From: Cellulomonas sp. Leaf334
Lineage (GTDB): Bacteria > Actinomycetota > Actinomycetes > Actinomycetales > Cellulomonadaceae
Direction: 5' to 3'
DNA length: 64,000 nucleotides
Assembly: GCF_001424195.1 (NCBI RefSeq)
Contig: NZ_LMOO01000001.1
Span: 1,036,569-1,100,568, forward strand
In this document: in pieces, positions 22,918 to 30,944 of the stretch
Layout of the letters: every line of letters begins with the position of its first letter
How positions within the stretch are numbered: the stretch's first letter is position 1
Made by a program: the position numbers and the translations under genes
The notes under the pieces: model-generated
What the model was told of the DNA's origin: nothing
Databases searched by the model: none
What the model saw: the letters and a program-made list of their open reading frames with translations, nothing else

Positions 22918-23193
22918 TCAGGAGTCGTCGCCGAGGACGTCGCCGCGGTCCAGCGGCACGCCGTTCCCGTCGAGCGGGAACCAGTTGCGCTGCTCGCACG
23001 CCGGGCAGGACACGAAGACCACCTGGCGCCCGTCCGCGAGGGCCATGCGGATGCGGGTCAGGTCGGTCTCGCCGCACCGCAGGCACGCCTGGGTCCCCGG
23101 GACTCCGGGCCCGGACGGCTGGCTGATCGAGCCGAGCGGCTCTCCCGCGCGCTCGGCACGAGCGCGGGCGGCCTCACCCTTGCGGCGGGCCAC
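22918..23193 (-). CDS. Small zinc-ribbon protein, function unknown
   Basis: The 91-residue protein has a basic N-terminus (MARRKGEAARARAERAG) and one probable zinc ribbon made of CLRCGETD and CPACEQRN, about 28 residues apart. I do not recognise a characterised family. It starts with GTG one base after the stop of the DUF3499 gene, so it is co-translated with it, which supports a real gene. Confidence 0.7.
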   Translation of the reverse strand: MARRKGEAARARAERAGEPLGSISQPSGPGVPGTQACLRCGETDLTRIRMALADGRQVVFVSCPACEQRNWFPLDGNGVPLDRGDVLGDDS

Positions 23194-23194
23194 G

Positions 23195-23566
23195 TCAGCC
23201 CTCGCCCCGCAGCACCCGCAGGTGCCCGCGACGAGGCGCGTCGTTCAGGACGGCGCCGACGGCTTCCGGGAGCGGCGCGGGATCCGGCTCGGTGCGCCTG
23301 CCGGCCTCGCGCACCGCGTCCGCCAGCGCGAGCAGGTCGTCCCGGCTGGGCGGTGCGGGAGAGAACTCCGGGGTGAGCCGGACGACCTCCCACCCGCGCG
23401 GGGCCGTGAGGCGCTCCGCGTGCTCGACGCACAGGTCGTACGAGTGCGGCTCGGCGTGCTGCGCCAACGGGCCCAGCACCGCGGTCGAGTCGGCGTACAC
23501 ATAGGTCAGCGTGGCCACGGCCGCACGGCCACAGGCCGTGCGCGAGCACTGCCTCACGGATCTCAC
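23195..23566 (-). CDS. DUF3499-family protein
   Basis: The 123-residue protein matches DUF3499 (Rv3258c type): QCSRTACGRAAVATLTYVYADSTAVLGPL, then SYDLCVEHAERLTAPRGWEVVRL. Three Cys and the following His residues suggest a metal site. The family is restricted to actinobacteria, lies beside manB and the zincin-like gene, and has no known function. The GTG start has TACGGT 6 nt upstream, so the mRNA is probably leaderless; it opens a short operon with the zinc-ribbon gene. Confidence 0.9.
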   Translation of the reverse strand: MRSVRQCSRTACGRAAVATLTYVYADSTAVLGPLAQHAEPHSYDLCVEHAERLTAPRGWEVVRLTPEFSPAPPSRDDLLALADAVREAGRRTEPDPAPLPEAVGAVLNDAPRRGHLRVLRGEG

Positions 23567-23572
23567 GGGCTG

Positions 23573-23578
23573 ACCGTA
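23573..23578 (-). promoter_or_regulatory. -10 box of a leaderless promoter (DUF3499 gene)
   Basis: The minus strand reads TACGGT, 6 nt before the GTG at 23566. It lies in a 75-bp divergent gap with the zincin-like gene. Confidence 0.5.
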
Positions 23579-23629
23579 CCCCCGAGGGACGACAGGCCGT
23601 GTCCCCCACGCCGTCGCCCGTCCGCGATC

Positions 23630-23635
23630 TACAGT
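23630..23635 (+). promoter_or_regulatory. -10 box of a leaderless promoter (zincin-like gene)
   Basis: TACAGT is followed by 6 nt and the GTG at 23642. No Shine–Dalgarno is present. Confidence 0.5.
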
Positions 23636-23641
23636 GCAGAG

Positions 23642-24139
23642 GTGAGCTCAGCACCGCCCCCGCCCGCCCGCCGGCCTCCCGGCATCGGCCGCCGCACGGT
23701 CGCGCTGCCCACGACGGCAGTGGTGCCCGTGCGCCGTCGTGACCGGCGCGGGCGCGGACCGCGCGGGCCGCTCATGCCGAGCACCATGCCCGCGTACCGG
23801 ACCCGGGCCGAGCGGTTCGACGACCTCGTCCTCGACGCCGTCGAGCGGATCGAGCGGACGTGGGCGCGTCAGCTGCAGGGCACCGAGTTCGCCGTCGAGG
23901 ACGTGCCGCCGTCCAACCCGGCGCCGTGGGAGCACGGCGGTGTCCCCCTCGGCCGGTACTTCCCGCCCGACGCGGGCCTCCCGGCGCGGGTCGTGATCTA
24001 CCGGCGGCCGGTCGAGTCGCGCGCGTCCGACCCCTTCGACATGGCCGACCTCGTGCGCGACGTCGTCGTCGAGCAGGTCGCCCACCTGCTGGGCCGCGCC
24101 CCGGAGGACGTCGACCCGCGGTACGGCGACGCGGGCTGA
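23642..24139 (+). CDS. Zincin-like metallopeptidase-family protein with degenerate active site
   Basis: The 165-residue protein has an Arg/Pro-rich N-terminus (about 1–55) followed by the small zincin-like domain (RAERFDDLVLDAVERIER…VEDVPPSNP…VVIYRRPVE…DLVRDVVVEQVAHLLGRAPEDVD). This is the Rv3259 type, conserved next to manB/DUF3499. In catalytically competent relatives the helix carries HExxH; here the aligned residues are EQVAH, so the first zinc His and the catalytic Glu are replaced. The protein is therefore probably not a conventional peptidase. The GTG start is supported by TACAGT 6 nt upstream. Confidence 0.8.
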   Translation: MSSAPPPPARRPPGIGRRTVALPTTAVVPVRRRDRRGRGPRGPLMPSTMPAYRTRAERFDDLVLDAVERIERTWARQLQGTEFAVEDVPPSNPAPWEHGGVPLGRYFPPDAGLPARVVIYRRPVESRASDPFDMADLVRDVVVEQVAHLLGRAPEDVDPRYGDAG

Positions 24140-24145
24140 GCCCAT

Positions 24146-24151
24146 TAGCCT
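24146..24151 (+). promoter_or_regulatory. -10 box upstream of the WbbL-like gene
   Basis: TAGCCT lies 9 nt before the ATG at 24161, so the transcript would have a leader of at most a few nucleotides. Confidence 0.45.
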
Positions 24152-24160
24152 GTCCGCACG

Positions 24161-25033
24161 ATGAGCACCTCCGCCCCGCTCCCCCAGTCCCCTCCCGCCG
24201 TCCGCGTGGTGTGCGTCGTCTACCACCCCGGAGACGAGCTGGCGACGTTCGCCCGGACGCTGGCCACCTCCTCGACGGCACCCGTCGAGCTCGTGATCGT
24301 CGACAACGGGACCGACCCCACCGTCGCACGCGAGGTCGCCGACGAGGCCGGGGCACGCCTCGTGGCCTCGGGGGCGAACGTCGGCTACGGCGGAGGCGCG
24401 AACCTGGGCGCGGCGGGCGCGACGGCACCGTGGCTCGTGGTCGCCAACTCGGACATCGAGTGGCAGCCCGGCGCGCTGGACGCGCTCGTGGCGGCCGGGG
24501 AGGCCGACGCGCGTGCCGGGTCGGTCGGGCCTGCGCTGCTCAACACCGACGGCACCGTCTACCCGTCCGCGCGCGAGCTGCCGTCGCTGACCCGGGGCGC
24601 CGGGCACGCGTTGTTCGTGCGGATCTGGCCGGGCAACCCATGGACCCGCCGGTACCGGGCGCACGAGCGGGACGCGGGGCGGCGCCGAGCCGCGGGCTGG
24701 TTGTCGGGCGCGTGCCTCCTGCTGCGGCGCGAGGCGTTCGAGGCCGTCGGCGGGTTCGACGACGGCTACTTCATGTTCTTCGAGGACGTCGACCTGGGCG
24801 AGCGGCTCGGCCGCGCCGGGTGGACCAACCTCTACGTCCCGCAGGTGCAGGTCACGCACGTGGGCGGCACGTCCTGGCGGGCCAAGCCGGCCTCCATGAT
24901 CTCCGCGCACCACGCGAGCGCCGCCCGCTACGTCAGGCGCCGGTACCCGCACTGGTACCAGTGGCCCGTGCGCCGGGCGGCCGTCCTCGGGCTCCGCCTG
25001 CGCGAGCGGGCGGAGCTGCGCGCCGCGGGCTGA
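24161..25033 (+). CDS. GT2 glycosyltransferase, WbbL-like rhamnosyltransferase
   Basis: The 290-residue GT-A glycosyltransferase resembles mycobacterial WbbL, which adds rhamnose from dTDP-rhamnose to decaprenyl-PP-GlcNAc to make the linker of cell-wall glycan. Visible motifs are VVCVVYHPGDEL, LVIVDNGTD, SGANVGYGGGANLGA, the nucleotide/metal motif ANSDIEW and GWLSGACLLLRREAFEAVGGFDDGYFMFFEDVDLGERL. It is soluble or peripheral. The position beside the zincin-like gene, manB and whiB2 is conserved (Rv3265c neighbourhood). The acceptor is inferred. It ends one base from the convergent DUF5719 gene. Confidence 0.85.
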   Translation: MSTSAPLPQSPPAVRVVCVVYHPGDELATFARTLATSSTAPVELVIVDNGTDPTVAREVADEAGARLVASGANVGYGGGANLGAAGATAPWLVVANSDIEWQPGALDALVAAGEADARAGSVGPALLNTDGTVYPSARELPSLTRGAGHALFVRIWPGNPWTRRYRAHERDAGRRRAAGWLSGACLLLRREAFEAVGGFDDGYFMFFEDVDLGERLGRAGWTNLYVPQVQVTHVGGTSWRAKPASMISAHHASAARYVRRRYPHWYQWPVRRAAVLGLRLRERAELRAAG

Positions 25034-25034
25034 G

Positions 25035-26687
25035 TCAGCGGGTGCCGAGCCGCGGGTCCTCCCGGACCGCCACGTCCGGGGTGGTGCGGGGCACGGGCAC
25101 CGGGTCGAGCACCGAGACCAGGACGCCGTCGGGCCGGTCGGCCTCGGCGACGAGCGCCCACGCGATCGCGGTCTCGGCGTCCTCGTCGGTCACCAGGTCC
25201 ACGCCCACGACCCCCGCGGGGACCGACGGACCCGAGCCGAGCTCGGTCACCGCGAGATCGCCGCTCCCCGTGGCGAGCTGGTCGACGGACCACGCCCCGG
25301 TCGAGCCTGCGTCCAGCCGCAGCCGGCGCTCGGCCAGCACCGATCCGTCGGCGCCGAGCAACCGGAGGGTCGCGGTCGCGGGCCGGCCCTCCGCCGGGTC
25401 CGTCCCGGTGGCGACGGCCCCCGCGACGAGCGTCCCCCGGGTGCCCGACGGCACCGCCACGACCCCGCTGCGCCCGACCGCGGTCGAAGCCGCCCACGCC
25501 CGCTCGACGCTCGGCACGTCGTCCAGCTCACCGACGGAGCCGGGGCGGGTCAGCACGGCGGACGCCAGCACCGGCTGGTCCGCGTCGACGACCGCCGTGT
25601 ACGCCCCGGCGGGCAGCCCGCCCAGGGGCACGTCCGTCACCTCACCGGGCACGAGCGCGACCGCCCCGGCCCCCGGCAGCTCGGTGACACCCGAGGGTCC
25701 GAGCAACGTCACGCTCGCGGTGGTCCCGGTGTCCCCCGGGGCCAGCAGCCGCAGGGCCGGCGCGGACAGGTCGCCCACCGTCGAGTCGACCACAGCGAGC
25801 CCGGGAACCACCTGCCGCCGGGCAGGCGCCGCCCCCGGGACGACGAGCTCGGTCCCCGCCGGGGTGAAGCCGTCGATGGCCGAGTCCTGGACGTGCGCTC
25901 CGACCCGGCCGCCCGTCGCGGACACATGCAGCGCGAGCCGCCGCTGCTCGGCGGCGATCCCGCCGAGGACCACGACACGCTGTGCGCCGGGCGCGACCAG
26001 GAACCGCTCGCCGGTGAGGTCCACCGGACCGGACGGCCCCCAGATCGCGAGGGTCACCTCGGCCGGGGTCGAGCCGGCGTTGCTCAGCACGAGCTGCGCG
26101 GTGCTGGTCAGGTCGGTGGCCCCCCCGAGCAGCCAGGCGTCGGCCGTCGGCTGCTGGCACGACGCGGCCGCCAGGCCTCGCAGGTCCCCCGCGGTGACCA
26201 GACCCGCGCTCGCCGCCGCCACCCGGGCGGGTGCCGTGCCCGGCTCGGCGCGGACGACCTGCGGCCCGGTCACGTCCGGCACGACCGCGGCGCTGCCCCC
26301 GCCGGGCAGTGTCGCGGTCACCGCGGACCGGTCGAGCGGGGCCACGGTCGTCGCGGAGCTGCCGTCGCGGTCCGGGACCGACGTCACGACGGTGACGGTC
26401 GTGACAGGTTCCACCGGGGTCGGGTCGAACGCGGAGTCACCCCTGCCGGTGTCGTCGGGCTGGATCAGCGGGCCGGCACAGACGAGTGTCGACGCGGTCG
26501 GCGGCACGGGGATCTCGGTCGGCGGGACGGCGTCCGTCCCCTCGCCCGGGAAGCGCGCGCCCGCGACGACCACGACCACGACCAGCCCGACGACGGCGAG
26601 CCCGGACAGCGCACGCGCGGTCCGACCGAGCCAGACCTGCGCCCGCGACGGCACCGTCCCCGCACTGCTCGTCCCGGGGTCGCTCAT
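25035..26687 (-). CDS. DUF5719-family membrane-anchored protein
   Basis: The 550-residue protein has one N-terminal transmembrane helix (about 25–48, ALSGLAVVGLVVVVVVAG) and a large extracellular beta-rich region, with Ala/Val/Gly-rich strands such as TAQLVLSNAGSTPAEVTLAIWGPSG. This is the DUF5719 pattern. The family is encoded downstream of the large glycosyltransferase in many actinobacteria. The ATG at 26687 overlaps that gene by 4 bp; upstream in-frame sequence is its shadow. Function unknown, but coupling suggests it works with the transferase outside the membrane. Confidence 0.8.
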   Translation of the reverse strand: MSDPGTSSAGTVPSRAQVWLGRTARALSGLAVVGLVVVVVVAGARFPGEGTDAVPPTEIPVPPTASTLVCAGPLIQPDDTGRGDSAFDPTPVEPVTTVTVVTSVPDRDGSSATTVAPLDRSAVTATLPGGGSAAVVPDVTGPQVVRAEPGTAPARVAAASAGLVTAGDLRGLAAASCQQPTADAWLLGGATDLTSTAQLVLSNAGSTPAEVTLAIWGPSGPVDLTGERFLVAPGAQRVVVLGGIAAEQRRLALHVSATGGRVGAHVQDSAIDGFTPAGTELVVPGAAPARRQVVPGLAVVDSTVGDLSAPALRLLAPGDTGTTASVTLLGPSGVTELPGAGAVALVPGEVTDVPLGGLPAGAYTAVVDADQPVLASAVLTRPGSVGELDDVPSVERAWAASTAVGRSGVVAVPSGTRGTLVAGAVATGTDPAEGRPATATLRLLGADGSVLAERRLRLDAGSTGAWSVDQLATGSGDLAVTELGSGPSVPAGVVGVDLVTDEDAETAIAWALVAEADRPDGVLVSVLDPVPVPRTTPDVAVREDPRLGTR

Positions 26688-29600
26688 GTGCGCACCCCCC
26701 GACGCCGGCGCACGGGCACCGCCAGGAGGACCGTGACGAGCGCGACGAACCCCTGCAGCGCGAGCCACAAGCCCCGGTTCGGGTCGTCGTACCGCACGAC
26801 CAGCTCGCCGGCGTCGGCGCCCAGGGCGAACGTCTGCCGCCACCCGCCGTCCACCGACCGCAGGGACCGGCCGTCGAGCGAGGCGTGCCAGTGCGCGTCC
26901 GCGCGCTCCGCCAGCACGAGCAGGCGGTCCGCGTCGCCCGCGGGAACCGCGGTGTCGACCGCACGGTCGGACGACGCCACCGCCACGGTCGCGGCGGACG
27001 GGTCCGTCACGTCGGCGGTCGCGGGCAGGATCCGGGCCCACGCGGGGACGACCGTCGGGGCGGCGACCCCCGCTGCCGATGCCGTCGCCTGCACCCGCCA
27101 GAGCGTGCCCGTGGCGTTCTGCGTCACGCGCTCGAGCCCGGCGGTCGAGTCGAGCCGGCTCACGAGCTCCTCGCGCTGGGCGGCAGCCACCTGCGGCGCG
27201 ACACCGCCGAGGTCGTCCGGCAGCGGAGGCACCACGACGTCGGCGACCGCGAGTGCCGCCAGCTCGCCCGCGACGTCACCCGTCGCTGCGGAGGCCAGGC
27301 GCGCGACGAGTGCGTCGACCTCCTGCGTCGCCGCGTCGTCGGCCGTCACGTCGGGTGCCAGCAGCTCGCCGGTCAGGGACCGGGTCGTCTCCGCGGCGGC
27401 CTGGTCGACGAGCTGCGGGCCGTCGGCGCGCATCAGCTGCCACGTCACGGCGGACCCGGCGGTGCCGGGGTCGTCCGTCGGCTCGATGCTCACCGCGAGC
27501 ACCCGGGACGACAGCGCCGACGCCTGCGCCTGCTGACCGACGGCGGGCACGATCGCACGCTCGACCGCACGCAGTGCGACGGCGTCACCGGTGCGCGCCT
27601 GCCACGCCCACGAGCCGAGCCAGACCGCGGGCACCACGACCGCGACGACGGTCACGAGCGCGACGAGCGGCTGCCGCCACCCGAAGGTGTAGCCCGCGAG
27701 GCGCTCGCGCAGCCGGTCCGCGCCGAGGACCGCGGCGGCGAGCAGCCCGACGCCGGCCAACGAGAGCGCGGGACCGGCCCATCCGTACGCGACCGTCTGG
27801 TCCGCGACCGCGACGGGGACCGCGACGACGACCGTCGCCGTCGCCACACCGATGCCCGCGACGAGCCAGGCGCCGCGCACCGCCCGGGCCACCGGTGCGC
27901 CACGCAGGAGCGCCAGCACGGCCAGGAGCAGCACGACCGCACCGAGCGCGAGCGGCCAGGCCGTGGCGACCGCCGCCGGCAGGGCGTCGGGGACCAGCGA
28001 CGACGCGTCCTCGGGGACACCGAGCAGCCGGCTCAGAGGGTCGGCCGCGGGCGACGCGCTCGGCAGGCCGGGGTCGGCGACCAGCAACCGCCAGCCCGCC
28101 AGGCCACGTCCCGCCGCCTCGGCGAGGGTAGGCCCGAGCAGGACGAGCGCCGGCACGGCGACGAGCAGCACGCGGCCGCGTCGTCGCGGGGCGCACAGCG
28201 CCACGACGCACAGGGCCAGCAGCCCGGGGACGAGGAGGCTGGGCGCTGCGGCCGCCACGCACGCGAACGCGATCGACGCGGCGGCGGCCGCGGCGATGGA
28301 CCCGGTCGGGTCGGGAGCGCCGACCCGCTCTGCCGGGACGGGGTCGGTCCCGGCCGGCGCGTCTCCGGAGACCCTCGGCGTCGGCACCGTCGGGGTGCCG
28401 CGAACCGGGGTCTCGACCGCGCCCTCGTCGAGGTCGTCCTGCGCACGCCGCGCGGTCGCGACGCCCGACAGGACCTGGTCCACCCGCTGCGCACCGACCG
28501 CGCGGACGAGGCCCAGGGCGACCCACGGCAGAGCGACGTGCGCCATGACCGCTCCAAGGCGGCCGTCGCCGAGACCCAGGAGCAACGCAGGAGCACCCGC
28601 CCAGACGATCGCGGCCCACGCCCGCACACCCACCGACCGCGTCGCGGCACCGGCCGCTGCCCAGGCACCGAGGCCGGCGAGCAGGACCGATCCGAGCAGC
28701 AGCAGCGTCACGGCGGCCGACGACGAGCCGCCGGACAGCAGGGTCGGCACGGTCAGCGCGGAGAGCAGCGCATCAGCCGGCCCCGGACCGCCCAGGCCGT
28801 CGGGGACCCAGCCCGACGTCGCGGCGGACCAGAGCTCACCGAGGCGCGTGCTGCTGGGGAGCAGCGCGGCGCCGACGAGACCCGCTCCCCCGAAGGCAGC
28901 GGCGACGAGCGAACCCAGTCCGACCCCTGCCACGGCGACGAGACCGGTCACGACCACCGCGAGCGCGACGCGCCGGGTGGTCGCGACCGCGGCCAGCTCG
29001 CGCAGCTCCAGCTCGCTCGGCGCCTGCGTGACCCGCCGGGCCTCGGCCCGCGCGAGGCGCCGGTCCCGGGCCTGCGACCACACGTCGCGCCAGCCGGCCT
29101 GCAGCGGTCGCAGCGCACGGCGTGGCACCCGCCTGCTGCCCGTGGCGCGGACGCGGGAGCGGACGACGCCGTCCGGCCGGGCCAGCGCGACGAGCGCGGC
29201 CCGCACCTCGTCGACCGCCAGGCCGGGCTGCTTGGCCGCGAGCTGACCGAACGCGCGCAGCACGGCACCGAGCAGCGCGGCGAGCGCGACGACGGGCACC
29301 AACGGCAGCGGGGCCGAGACGAGCCGGCTGTGCACCAGCGCGCGCCGCCGGGCGGCGAACGAGCGTCGCGGGTCGGCGCGGTCGTCCTCGCCGTCCCCGT
29401 CCCGGTCGACGGGTCGGGTGCCGGGCTCGACCGCGTCGGAACGCAGCCCGAGGTACCCGGCCTGCGCGTGCCGGACCACGGCCGACGGCACGACGATCAC
29501 CCGGTGCCCCGCCAGGCGTGCCCGTCTCGACAGGTCGAAGCCGTCACCGAACGGGCCGAGGAGTGGGTCGGTACCGCCGAGGTCGGTCCAGACGTCCCGC

Positions 29601-30205
29601 CGGACGAGCGCGCCGGCGATCCCGACGCCGAGGACGTCCTCCCGGCCGTCGTGCTGGCCCTGGTCGAGCTCGCCCGGCTCGACGTCGGTCATCCGGCGGC
29701 CCGACCGGGACGAGCGCACCCCGACCTCGAGCAGTCGTTCCGGGTCGGTCCACGTGCGCTGCTTGACGCCTGCGACAGCGACCGACGGGGCGTGGCTGAC
29801 CGCGCGCACCAGCTCGGCCAGGGCGGACGGTGCGGGTGCGCTGTCGTCGTGCAGCAGCCAGAGCCAGGTGGTCGGGAGCCCGTCGTCGGCCTCGAGGGCA
29901 CGGCGGACGGCGTGCCCGAAGGTCCGCGCGCCGGGCGTGCGCACGACGCGCAGCGTCGGAGTCGCGGAGCCGCCGGCGGCCGTGAACGCGCTGTGCAGGA
30001 GCTGTTCGACGGCCTCGTCGCCCGTGTCGGAGACGTCGACGAGCAGGACCCGCACGGGCCGCCGCGTCTGCGCTGCGAGGGCCGCGAGGGTGGCGGCGAG
30101 GTACGGGGTGCGGCCGCGCGTGACGACGACCGCGGACACCGGCGTCGTCACCGGTGTGGAGGAGGTCGCGGTGGGCAGGTCCACCGGCAGGAGGGTGTCA
30201 GTCAT
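26684..30205 (-). CDS. Large GT2 glycosyltransferase fused to a polytopic membrane domain
   Basis: At 1173 residues this is one of the largest genes here. Residues about 20–270 form a GT-A domain (VSAVVVTRGRTPYLAATLAAL, the DxD-like WLLHDDSAPAP, FGDGFDLSRRARLAGHRVIVVPSAVVRHAQAG). The rest holds about 12–14 transmembrane helices and an extracellular C-terminal part ending in a single helix (WLALQGFVALVTVLLAVPV). The layout suggests a membrane enzyme acting on a polyprenyl-linked glycan. It is cotranslated with DUF5719 and follows whiB2 after a hairpin. Substrate unknown. Confidence 0.85.
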   Translation of the reverse strand: MTDTLLPVDLPTATSSTPVTTPVSAVVVTRGRTPYLAATLAALAAQTRRPVRVLLVDVSDTGDEAVEQLLHSAFTAAGGSATPTLRVVRTPGARTFGHAVRRALEADDGLPTTWLWLLHDDSAPAPSALAELVRAVSHAPSVAVAGVKQRTWTDPERLLEVGVRSSRSGRRMTDVEPGELDQGQHDGREDVLGVGIAGALVRRDVWTDLGGTDPLLGPFGDGFDLSRRARLAGHRVIVVPSAVVRHAQAGYLGLRSDAVEPGTRPVDRDGDGEDDRADPRRSFAARRRALVHSRLVSAPLPLVPVVALAALLGAVLRAFGQLAAKQPGLAVDEVRAALVALARPDGVVRSRVRATGSRRVPRRALRPLQAGWRDVWSQARDRRLARAEARRVTQAPSELELRELAAVATTRRVALAVVVTGLVAVAGVGLGSLVAAAFGGAGLVGAALLPSSTRLGELWSAATSGWVPDGLGGPGPADALLSALTVPTLLSGGSSSAAVTLLLLGSVLLAGLGAWAAAGAATRSVGVRAWAAIVWAGAPALLLGLGDGRLGAVMAHVALPWVALGLVRAVGAQRVDQVLSGVATARRAQDDLDEGAVETPVRGTPTVPTPRVSGDAPAGTDPVPAERVGAPDPTGSIAAAAAASIAFACVAAAAPSLLVPGLLALCVVALCAPRRRGRVLLVAVPALVLLGPTLAEAAGRGLAGWRLLVADPGLPSASPAADPLSRLLGVPEDASSLVPDALPAAVATAWPLALGAVVLLLAVLALLRGAPVARAVRGAWLVAGIGVATATVVVAVPVAVADQTVAYGWAGPALSLAGVGLLAAAVLGADRLRERLAGYTFGWRQPLVALVTVVAVVVPAVWLGSWAWQARTGDAVALRAVERAIVPAVGQQAQASALSSRVLAVSIEPTDDPGTAGSAVTWQLMRADGPQLVDQAAAETTRSLTGELLAPDVTADDAATQEVDALVARLASAATGDVAGELAALAVADVVVPPLPDDLGGVAPQVAAAQREELVSRLDSTAGLERVTQNATGTLWRVQATASAAGVAAPTVVPAWARILPATADVTDPSAATVAVASSDRAVDTAVPAGDADRLLVLAERADAHWHASLDGRSLRSVDGGWRQTFALGADAGELVVRYDDPNRGLWLALQGFVALVTVLLAVPVRRRRGVRT

Positions 30206-30222
30206 GCTCGGAACATCATGCC

Positions 30223-30250
30223 GTCGCGCGGGCCGAGGCCCGCGCGCGAC
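30223..30250 (-). terminator. Hairpin after whiB2
   Basis: GTCGCGCGGGCC and GGCCCGCGCGCGAC pair (12 bp with a 2-nt bulge) around a 2-nt loop, 22 bp beyond the whiB2 stop and before the next leftward gene. It is a likely terminator or attenuator for whiB2. Confidence 0.6.
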
Positions 30251-30271
30251 ACTCCCCGCCGGCGCAGACCG

Positions 30272-30601
30272 TCAGACGACACGCCGCTTGAGCTTGCGCC
30301 GCTCCCGCTCGGACAGCCCGCCCCAGATGCCGAAGCGCTCGTCGTTCTGCAGGGCGTAGTCGAGGCACTCCGAGCGCACGTCGCAACCCGTGCACACCTT
30401 CTTGGCCTCGCGCGTCGAGCCGCCCTTCTCCGGGAAGAACGCCTCAGGGTCGGTCTGTGCGCACAGGGCGCGCTCCTGCCACCCCATCGGTCCCTCGTCC
30501 TCGAGGGCGCCGAAGATCGGCAGGACGTTGGAAGCGTGCGTCTGTGCACTCTTCCGTGCGTCCGACGGGAAGATCTCGTCGTTGTCGAGCAGATTCCACA
30601 T
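30272..30601 (-). CDS. whiB2: WhiB-family iron–sulfur transcription factor (WhiB2/WhmD type)
   Basis: The product is a 109-residue protein with the four cluster-ligand cysteines C47, C70, C73 and C79 (pattern C-x22-C-x2-C-x5-C), the turn GIWGG at 91–95 and a basic C-terminus (RERRKLKRR) for DNA. WhiB proteins bind a [4Fe-4S] cluster and the housekeeping sigma factor; the WhiB2/WhmD class controls septation and division. The ATG at 30601 is preceded by GGAGG at 6-nt spacing, making it clearly better than the ATG at 30646. Location near manB and the WbbL-like gene agrees with WhiB2 (Rv3260c). Confidence 0.93.
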   Translation of the reverse strand: MWNLLDNDEIFPSDARKSAQTHASNVLPIFGALEDEGPMGWQERALCAQTDPEAFFPEKGGSTREAKKVCTGCDVRSECLDYALQNDERFGIWGGLSERERRKLKRRVV

Positions 30602-30855
30602 GCGTGCCTCCGTGCGGTTTTCGTGCTGGTCCACTGCTCGTTCCAAGGCTCGGCGTGCGACCCTCTCCCGAGTGCCGCGGGTGGTGCTCGCTCATGAATC
30701 CGTTCTAAGGAATTACACGCGTGTCGTTCGCGTTGGTCAAGCGGGAGCGTGGTAACTGTCCGGTTTTGTCGGGTGAACTTGTGGCAGACGGGTGATCCGG
30801 GCGTGTCCCTTCCCCCCTCGAGGACGCCTGCGGCGTGCAAGTCGGTTGCCTGAGG

Positions 30856-30883
30856 TCAAGAGTCGCCCGGGCGGTGCCGATGA
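30856..30883 (+). promoter_or_regulatory. Sigma-28 (FliA)-like promoter of the FN3 surface protein
   Basis: TCAAG at 30856–30860, a 15-nt spacer and GCCGATGA at 30876–30883 resemble the flagellar sigma factor consensus (TAAG-N15-GCCGATAA in enterics, and similar CTCA(A)-N15–17-GCCGA elements in motile actinobacteria). It is correctly placed about 60 bp upstream of the GTG. Confidence 0.5.
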
Positions 30884-30890
30884 GGTGGTG

Positions 30891-30915
30891 CACGTGGGGT
30901 GCCAGCACCCCCGTG
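30891..30915 (+). other. Leader hairpin of the FN3 surface-protein mRNA
   Basis: GGGGTG (30896–30901) pairs with CACCCC (30906–30911) around CCAG, extended by CACG/CGTG with one bulged T. It lies just after the predicted start of transcription and 30 bp before the start codon, and could stabilise the mRNA. Confidence 0.4.
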
Positions 30916-30944
30916 GACCGAGCCTGCTCCCGAGGGGAACCACT

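Larger units (their letters stand above)
30602..30944. promoter_or_regulatory. 343-bp divergent region between whiB2 and the FN3 surface-protein gene
   Basis: This is the longest non-coding stretch in the window. It contains an unusually AT-rich island (about 30694–30720), which probably holds the whiB2 promoter and gives whiB2 a leader of about 90 nt. A sigma-28-like element (30856–30883) and a leader hairpin (30891–30915) serve the rightward gene. Open frames across it are low-complexity and not supported. Confidence 0.6.

Noticed and set aside
26486..30697. A 1403-codon open frame on the plus strand
   Set aside because: It lies opposite the large glycosyltransferase and DUF5719, with Arg/Asp/Gly-rich composition and no recognisable motif.
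30647..30840. Longer whiB2 start and additional small open frames in the whiB2 upstream region
   Set aside because: The ATG at 30601 has an ideal GGAGG at 6-nt spacing and gives the family length; upstream frames cross the AT-rich promoter island.
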